DNA of 46,806 nt. It comes from Zygnema cylindricum (taxonomy: Eukaryota; Streptophyta; Zygnematophyceae; Zygnematales; Zygnemataceae). The DNA lies in contig JBBHKE010002345.1 of assembly GCA_037447655.1 (NCBI GenBank), forward strand, positions 1-46,806, written 5' to 3'. The notes below the pieces were generated by a model. It worked only from the letters and a program-made list of their open reading frames with translations, did not search any database and was not told where the DNA came from. The position numbers were made by a program, and so were the translations under genes. Below, in pieces: positions 37,001 through 46,000 of this stretch (positions within the stretch are counted from its first letter, which is position 1; the number at the start of each line of letters is the position of its first letter).

Positions 37001-40000
37001 CCCTAATGGCTCCAATAGTTCACCTGCAAGTGTAACAAAAAGAGAAGGCACGCTTAGACGGTCACAATCAGGTGGCAATCAGAGGAAAGAGGAGACTTGT
37101 CCAAATCACATGGAGGATTCTAACTTCATGCAGGTACAAAGCAACTTGCACAGAGAGAGTAGAGACAGTTAAGGCGACAAGACAATTGACCAAGGCAAAT
37201 CCAAACCTCAATATGAATCTGCAACAACCAAAGGCAGTTGTGACACTAATTCCATCAAACAGATCACGACAGATTAAAGAGGAGTTACTTACCAAGTAAA
37301 AGGTGCACGAATTGGCCAAAAAGTTGCAAAGAGAGAGGAGCACGTCTGCGGCAGCGAGGCCAGAATGCAAGATAGCTCCAACCAAGTCAAACAAGTGATG
37401 TCGAAGAATCTGCAAGTCATATGCAAAAAAGACAGCACCAAACTGAAACTGATGCAAGGAAATCAAGGCATTCCAAAATAAGGTTGGAATAGTATGCAGT
37501 TAACCATAAAACAAAGAACTAGAAAACAAATCTCATGCTCAAAACTAACAAATTGCATGTACCACAAAACATTGCAGGAGTTTGTAAAAGTGGGAGGAAC
37601 ATGGAAAAAGGAGACAAAACACTGCAGGAGATTGTAAAAGTGTCATAGAAAGAGGAGACAAGACAAGAAACTCACAAAGGAATCATATAGTGATTAGCAA
37701 TGTAGAGATCTATCGATCGAGTATTTGTAAAATCGCTTCTGTCACATAAAATCACAGATGACGATCCTTTACCGGATGATCGCCTAGAAATCGAGTGGGA
37801 GTGTTGGTTGTATGCGATCTTTTGCGATCCATGAATACCATCAGACCTTACCGATTAACTTACATGTGATGTGGCGTAATGTGACGTGATAAAACGGATC
37901 AAAGCATACAAAATTGAAGTGTCGATCCCACAATTTAAATAATGCTACGTGTACGGAAGTCCATCGTATCCATGTGCGGCAAGTCTTTGTGATAAGTCAT
38001 GCTTGGCACCCATGAATTCAACAATGCACAATGGGTAGCCTGTTACAAATAGGCATACACAGATATAAATTAGGGACAAGTTTTACAATAGATCTATCTG
38101 CGTTACAACAAAGTTTTCAAGCATCATTTATGTGAACTTTTCGTACATTTTTTATGATTTTTTCAGAAGAACGTAGGACTTCGGCTTTCACGTTGTGCCC
38201 CCTTGAATATTTATGCATTCGAACTTGCCTCAACTTGTCTAATCTATTGATGTGTATGCTATGCTTCTTCCAATCCTATCTATTTTGTGATTCACTAACA
38301 TCTACTTTCGCTCTGGATTTGTGTTCTGTATGTATGATCTTGCAAAACTATAAAACCCCATCCTCTTCATTTTACTCTTCCTCTCCCTCTCTCCCTTTGT
38401 TGCCCCTTTCCTCTCCCTCTATCGTCCTTCCTCAGCCTCTCTCTCTCTTTCATCTCCCACACTATTTATCTCCCTCTGCTACTCCCTTTCCCTCTCTTCC
38501 TTCTTCACTTTCTTTTGCACTCCTTGCGTTTATCTGCCTCCCTCACCCCGTCTTCCTCTCTTATTCATGCTCTCTCTCTCTCTCCATCTGCATTTCCCTC
38601 TTACGCTCCCTTGCCATCTTTCTCTTCTTCTTCCTCTCTATCCTTCTCCCTCTCCCCCTGTTTGTCCCTCTCACTTTTATCCGTGTCCATCTCCCACTCC
38701 GAATTCCACCCCCTCTCCTTTTTTTTGTCCCTCTCTATCTCCCTCTCCCCGCCCGCTGTCTCCCTCTCTCTCTCCCTCTCTCTCTCCCTCTCACTCTTGC
38801 CCTCATGTCAAGCTAACCATCACCAAAGTAATGAACTGTTTTTTTTCTTCACTGGTGTGCACACAGAGTTTCCGTGCACTTTTGGTCGCAACAATCCATG
38901 CGGCGTTGGGACATGTGTCGATACCAGGGGCGATTACACGTGCATTTGCCCTCTTTTGTATACGACAGACAACTCTAGCGGCGTGCTCACTTGTGTTCCA
39001 TGTGAGTTGTATGCTAAAAATCTTAATCAAAGTGAATCTACAAAATTAAAAAAATTAACCGTGAAGTTCAACGACAACGTATGGCAGTAGGCGAGGTCGT
39101 GGACTTACGCATTTTATTTCCACATGACTCAACGCACATACATGAATTCCATGCTTGTTACATCAAGCCTAGCGTAGCCTTTAATACAAGCCATGGGCCC
39201 ACTTTTTTTATTGTGTTTAAGGTATGGAGTAGTGTTTAATGCTAGTTTGGTTATATTACATTAGTTTTAGTTAAGATTATTTAGTGTAGCTCATATTCTG
39301 ACATGTTTTTATTTCACTAGAATGTTCAATCTCTTAGTTTTTCTTAGATTGAAGTGTAAATTATACCCTTATAGTTTGGATAGTTTAGATAGAGCAATTT
39401 TTAAACAAGTCTCCGTTTTCCTTTACTTCGTGTCAAAACATTTACGACTTGTAGACCTTTATGTGGATTACCCTTTGGAAGAGGCTCTGAGAAGAAACAC
39501 ATAAATAACAAGACAGTCTGGTGATCCATGAAGACCAAAAAATTGTTAAAAAACTTTTTAGTTCTAACATCAGTGGTTCGACTAAAATAGGATTTGACAT
39601 GTTTGTATAATACCAAAAAGAGTACGTTCAGTATGTTTCTTTGTTTCGTAGGTTGAACTACACGAACTAAAGAATATTGTACGATCGTACAAGTGTAAAT
39701 AAGTTTAAATTAAAGAGCTTAGAATAACAACATTTGAAGGCGAACTTCGGATGATTTTGAAGTGTTGAAGTGTCAGCTGTTCAAACGGGTGCCCGAACTG
39801 TTAACATTCATATGAGGCCGACTAAATTGTTACGAGTCAAAAAAATCAAAAAATAACATTGTTTCAATTAAAATACGCTTTCTTTTTGTTTTTAATTGTT
39901 TCTAAGTGTTTCGATGTGTGTATTGTTAACCTGCACGCATGCATTGATTAATAAGTTTTTTTTTATGCAAATAAGCTTGACTCCTTTGTTCTTTTTGTAA

Positions 40001-43000
40001 AACCTGTAACCATATGAATGGCAGAGTAACCATGTGAGTTGTAGAGTAAAACCTGTGTTATTCACAGTTTTCACCTTCCGACTATTGCGGCTGTAAAACA
40101 GGTTTTTGTTGAAAAACCATATGAATACAGGGATACTAAAAAGTAAAAACGGTAAAATGGAAACTGGAACCTAAATATCGCGGGTTGAGAATTGAATCTG
40201 GATTTTTTATTTTTTTCTTGGATATTTTTACTGTTAGTTTTTTAAGGTTGAGTGAAGATAAAGAAAGTGTGGATCAGTTTCTACGTTAGTTGAAAATTAA
40301 AATTGGAAATCCACAAACAGAGAATGGAGTTCATTTGGAGCAAAACAAAACGAAAAATTGAGAGCGAAGCGTGTTAATCGTGAACTTAAACTTTAGGAAA
40401 AAATAAGAAAAAATTAAAGTGACTTGTTGATAGTTTTGAACATTTCATCTAAGAAGTTATCCATAAAGCGATGGTGAAAAACTGTTGCTATATTGACTCG
40501 GCAAACTATAGTTAATTTGAAAACTAACAAATGGTAAAATGCAATTTAAAATAGAAAAATCAATAAGAGAAATAATCATTTATAGATGTTGAAATACCTT
40601 TTTGTCCTTTCATTTCGTCTATTTGTGTCCTTTTCTTGTATTTTTGCGGTTTTTTTTGTCCATTTGTATTTTGTTTCTTTTTGTCATATTTTTTACAACA
40701 TGTTTATTTTTTTTTTGCAGCTGCGAGTGCCGTTGTCATGGGAAAGCCCCAATATTACACCATTCCAAAAGGATTTAATATTACCTGCGAAACCATATAT
40801 AATGTGTACGGAATGAACCAAACTTTTTTTTTAACTCAAAATCCTGTAAGTTGCTACAACTTTTTAGGTTAATGCCATTTATCCACTTAAACTCTGTTTA
40901 GAATTTTTCCGTAGCAGGGTAAAAATACAAAAACTCCTTGCAACCACAATTCATCGGCATTCATGTCCATGATCATTGTTAGTGTGGACCACTCAAGAAA
41001 ATACTTTTTATTTTCCATATAATGGCATCTGCGTGTGCATCACTATTGTTGTAATTTTCTTCCTTGGTGTTATCCTCGTCCACAGTGTCGTCCTCATCTT
41101 TAGTGACGTCCTCGTCCTGGTCCTCGTCCTTGTCCTTGTTGGATATTGATACTGTCGGGCAATGTATTTATATTGACGAACCTGATAAATTTTGAATGAC
41201 AAAACGGAATCAATATACACCAAAACAAATCGTCAATTCGCCAACCTACATTTGTACAAAAAGATACAAAATGGCTAGCAGCGGTTTGTGGTGGACGTTG
41301 ACACGTGGCACTTTTTTATTCCACTATGTATATAGCCATTTCACAATAGCAAAACAGTAACAAGACACAAGAGAGATATCTAGTCTTCGTTGGTGTCGTC
41401 ATCATCCTCGTCAATGACGTTTTTATTGCCCTTGTCGTTCTTGTTGTCGTCGTTGTCATCATCCTTAACATTGCCTTTACTGTCATCAGCGTCATCCGCG
41501 CCAATGTCATCACCCTTAATGTCGTTGTCTTCAATATCGTCATTTTTGTCGCTGTAGTTATCGTCCTTAGTGTCGCCTTCGTCTTTGTCCTCGTGCTTGG
41601 TGTCTTGTTCATCTTCTCCATCACTGTCATACGTGGCATTTTTGCCCTCGTTGTTGTCGTTGTTGCTGTCATCGCCACCCTTGTTGTCCTTGTTGATGTC
41701 GCCACTGTCAAGATTGTCGCCATCGCCGTCGTCTTCGACGTCTTCGTTGTGTTGGCCATTGGTGTCATCGTCGTCGACAAAATCAGTTATTCTTTGGTCT
41801 AATAAAGACCTCGGAAACCACCCAAAACTATACCTCCCTAGCGATGAGAAAAGTAGACCAATGAACAATCATATTGAATGACACACTCTCCATGCGTATG
41901 CAGACAACTACCAGTTTCATCCAAAACGCATGCTAGAGCTCCATCCCAAATGAAACTCTAAACAATGCATAAACAAGCATACCAACATATAACTATGGCA
42001 AAACAATTGAGTGTAACCTCACACTTTCCATTAAATTAACAAGGGTGTCATAAGGACTATGTCTTCCACTTAAGCACCTTACACACAATCAACAACTTTA
42101 AAGTACTACATCTTTGGTCCCTACTTTCTCATGATTCATTTATACTCGTTTTACAAGGCTCCCATAAATATATGCATTGTTAGCCAACTATATCTGACAA
42201 AACAACAAAAAAATATGTGTAAAAAAAATGTGTATGTTTACTAACAGGTCTAATTGGCGACCCCGTGCTAACTGTCTTTACTCTAAAAGCTAGTGAGGTC
42301 CATTCCTCACAATACTCTAAATCAATAATAATTAAATTTATATGTACAAAAACATCCGTTATGTTAACGAGCATCTAACGACCTATTTATCATTAAGTTA
42401 TTCATATTCGACCTCTTTGTACTATTTGGCGTACCTGCACTATTCCGATTACGTTGACATTGTCGTCAAATTGTTTTGTTTCACTTCGTCGTACAATTTA
42501 ATCTTTGTCGTGAATGTGCCGTGGGGACCACTTGCTGATTATCATCATGTCACATAACTGGTATTCCTGCCGACCAAAAGGAATCTTTTACATGGAATCG
42601 CTTGGACGAAACAATTCGCTACGTACTTTATCAAAGTTTTGTAGTGTCGCAATAAATGTCGCGATAATTCTTGATTACAATCGCGCCACGTGTCTATATT
42701 CAGTTCCCTTTTTGTGAAGCGATCCTCCAATGAATCTGTTTCAAATCATGTGAACCATGAACCGTTTGCTCCCCCGAATTTTGTACGTCTCGTAGCGTAC
42801 TATCACGGCTACACTAAAACACGTGTGTACAAAATTAAGGGTATGTCTCCATGTACTTGTAACTTAGCCAACTTACTTTTTATTGTAGAACATATTGTGT
42901 GCGAACTTACTTTGTATTGTAGAGCAGATTATCCGTACACAGTTTTCAAGTGTCCCAATGTGTAACAACGAAATTGTTAGTTAAGGGTGCGACGATTGTA

Positions 43001-46000
43001 TATGTCCACAATCCCCGTAATGGTTGTAAACGTCTACAATTTGTGATGATGCACGCTATTTTTGGTAACTACTTGTGACATCGTATGTTTTTCCTTGACA
43101 TTGTATACGTATCCCTTTCTAGCCTGTGTAGTTTCATGGTTGAAGAAGATGTGTTTTAGCGTTGCGACTCGTGTTCAGTTGACGTGAAATGGCATCGAAT
43201 CTTGAGACCCCTGCAAAAAAATAGTTGTATTGGACGCAAAAAGAGAAAATACAACGAATAGTGTACTTTTCCTCGTCGCTTGAAATCGTTCGAAAATTTT
43301 GAAAAAAATCAACACGTGCAAACATGTGTTCCTATTTGTTTAGCGGTGATAACTTAATTTTAAATACGTCGCAGATGTGTTTTAAAATCAATTTTAAAGA
43401 TGACGTTTTTTGACGTGGTCATGGGTCGAAAAACACAAGACGATTGAATGTATTGCATTCTAAGTTTGACGATGACGCAAAATGTAGTTATACTTTTTTT
43501 GATTTCTTGTAAGGTTGTAACTTAAGGGAAACAGCGCTAAGTTTTAGAGGAAAACGACAGAAAAAAATCCTTAATTTGGCACATGGAGACATACATGCCC
43601 TAAGTCTCTAAAAGACACAACATTGTTATCGCCGCCATCGTTGTCATTGTCGGTGGGGTCGTCTTCCTGGTTGTCATCGTCGTCGCCGTTGTTGTTGTTG
43701 CTGGTAGTGTGGTTTTTCTTTCAATTTTGACATCGATAGGAATGAATTTTGTTGATTCACGAATTTATTTGAAATCATTTTATGCATTTATCCCAACTAC
43801 AGGGATTAGATTGCACCCGATTTTTACAAGCGTCTGCAACTGTGAACGTCACTAAAGGCGAGAATTGTTCCTTAACTTATGCCGTACAAGAGGTAAAATC
43901 CTTAAGAACCTCAAAATAGCATTTCGATATGTATGTATATTAATTCTATTTTTTCTTGCTTCAATATCTTTTGTCTCAAGTGACAGTTTTCAACTTTGTT
44001 TAAAAACGTTGGGGAAAAATAATAAAAATAGTGTTTTATGCAAACGGTGGGCATAACCTTAAAGAGAAAAAATAGAAATACTAGTAAACGACAATTTTAA
44101 AAATAATACACTTCTTTTCTGGTTTTTTTATGTTAGTTTTAGTAAGCTCAAACCCTGAAAAACATGAACTTTTAAAAACAAAGGAAAAAAAACATGAGTA
44201 AAATCACAACTAAGTGACCTTATCTGCTCTCTCCCTTATTTTTTTATGTCCCTTTCTAACTATTTTTGTTCCGTATCATATGTCACAAATTTGTTATTTT
44301 TGTTTAGAATGATACGTGTTCGTCAATCTCGAACAATTTTAACATAAAATCTCTTAATGGAAGCGGATCCCCAAATCCGAGTCTCAACTGCTCTCAACTC
44401 CAGATTTTTCAACAAGTATGGTACCAAAAACTTCCGCTTGCAAAATACTTATTCCAGAATGCCCTCATTTGCAAGATACTCATCTGCTTAACACTCATTT
44501 TGCAAGTTATTCGTTAAGCAATATCTTCTTTTCATAATGCATGATTCTAACAATGTATTTTTTTCTAGATTAATCCCTTTGACAAAGTGTTTTTTGGTTT
44601 TCATGCTTGGCAAAGTACCATTTTGTTGTGTGCATATGCTGAAAATGTCCTTATTATTTATTTATTTATATAATTTAAGAACGCAAAATTTTACATTAAG
44701 TTTAAAATTTTATATCAAATTTTCCAATCCAGCTGAGATCTTCAAACAAAATACAGCTAGTACCATCTAGGAGAAAAATACACATGCTAAACCATTTTCC
44801 AAGAAAATATTTTTAAAGCAATCAACTCTAAAATAAACCTTTCCAATTTTTATTTTTTTTAAGATCAGTTTTCTCACGAAAATAAATTTTCAGGTTTGCA
44901 TCATAAGGGGAGATGCGATCAATCCCGGACCTTGTGTGGAAACCTTTCCCGTAAAGAAAGGACAAACGTGCACTTCTATAATAAATACAGATTTTAAGGG
45001 TAATATAACTCAATTTTATTGGCTCAATCCTGGAGTGTATTGTGGAAAATTGTTTACTTCTATCGTTTTTGACGGAGATCAAACCCCGCAACAAGAGGTA
45101 AATAACTCATAGTTTCATTTTTTTTTTCCAAATGGGTATAAGCATATTGAAATGCAAAAGACGATATTTCATGATAATTATCTAATAAACCAAATAAACC
45201 AAATTGTTTTACTAATGGGCGTTAGCAGAATATCATTGAAAAAAATAAATTTCAGCTGATCAATGTACAACAAAAGGTTTTCGTAAACCGTTTTATGTTG
45301 TAAATCTGTAGTACTTAGCATATTGACGGAAAAAAAGAGATACTTCATGAACCCTTATATATGCAATCACAACAAGAGGTACTCTATAAAACCGCTTATA
45401 TTACAGATGGGTATTGTCGCATTAGTATCATCGACATGAATATGTCACTGAACCAACTCGATCCGTGTCCTTCAGGATTTTTTATTATTTTTTAAGTAAA
45501 AAGTTTGAGATTTCAGGCAAAAAGTATGAAACCAATGAGTTTAAGTAAAAATAAATTGCTTAATTTAAAAAAAAGCCTTAAAAAAAAACGCCTTTTTTTT
45601 TTACTTTTTTTTTATTTCTTTTTTTTGAGTATAAATTTGGCTCCAATTTCGAGCTAACAGAAAAAAAGAAGGCTTTTCACTTCCCATAACATTTTACTTT
45701 TCCAAATGAAGGTCCGAAACTCGCCGATTTTAACACAAACAAAACAAAACTTCCATAACATGCCAAAAAAGGCCCAAACAAATCCCACCGTTAGATACTT
45801 ATTTTATTATTAAGTTTTTTTTTCACAATTCGAAAATTTACGGAAAATATACAAGTATGGGGGCCGAAATTTTTTCAAACGTTTTTATTTAAAAATGGGG
45901 AACGACAATCCAAAATTTCAACCAACAACTTGTCAACTTTTCACACTTCTCTTTTTGTGTTTCAAAACATGCTATTTTTTTTACTCATTTTAAGGGTAGT

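Larger units (their letters stand above)
33351..38344 (+). mobile_element. Degraded LTR-retrotransposon-like element in intron 12 (~5 kb)
   Basis: Two diverged direct repeats of about 540-600 bp bracket the element. Between them lies purine-rich, Lys/Ser/Gln/Asn-coding sequence with frames such as 34444-34695, 36440-36652, 36609-36824 and 36876-37172, none carrying a recognisable gag, protease, RT or integrase motif. The internal part may be a decayed gag or a non-autonomous LARD-type core. A purine-rich GAGTGGGAG immediately precedes the right repeat, as a polypurine tract would. Direction is inferred from that. Boundaries are approximate. Confidence 0.6.

Noticed and set aside
38515-39090. 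Frames of 191 and 160 codons spanning the CCTCTC tract and exon 13 as stand-alone genes
   Set aside because: The Ser/Pro-rich part is intronic repeat. The EGF part has the same splice sites as exon 2, and one of the frames reads the exon out of phase.
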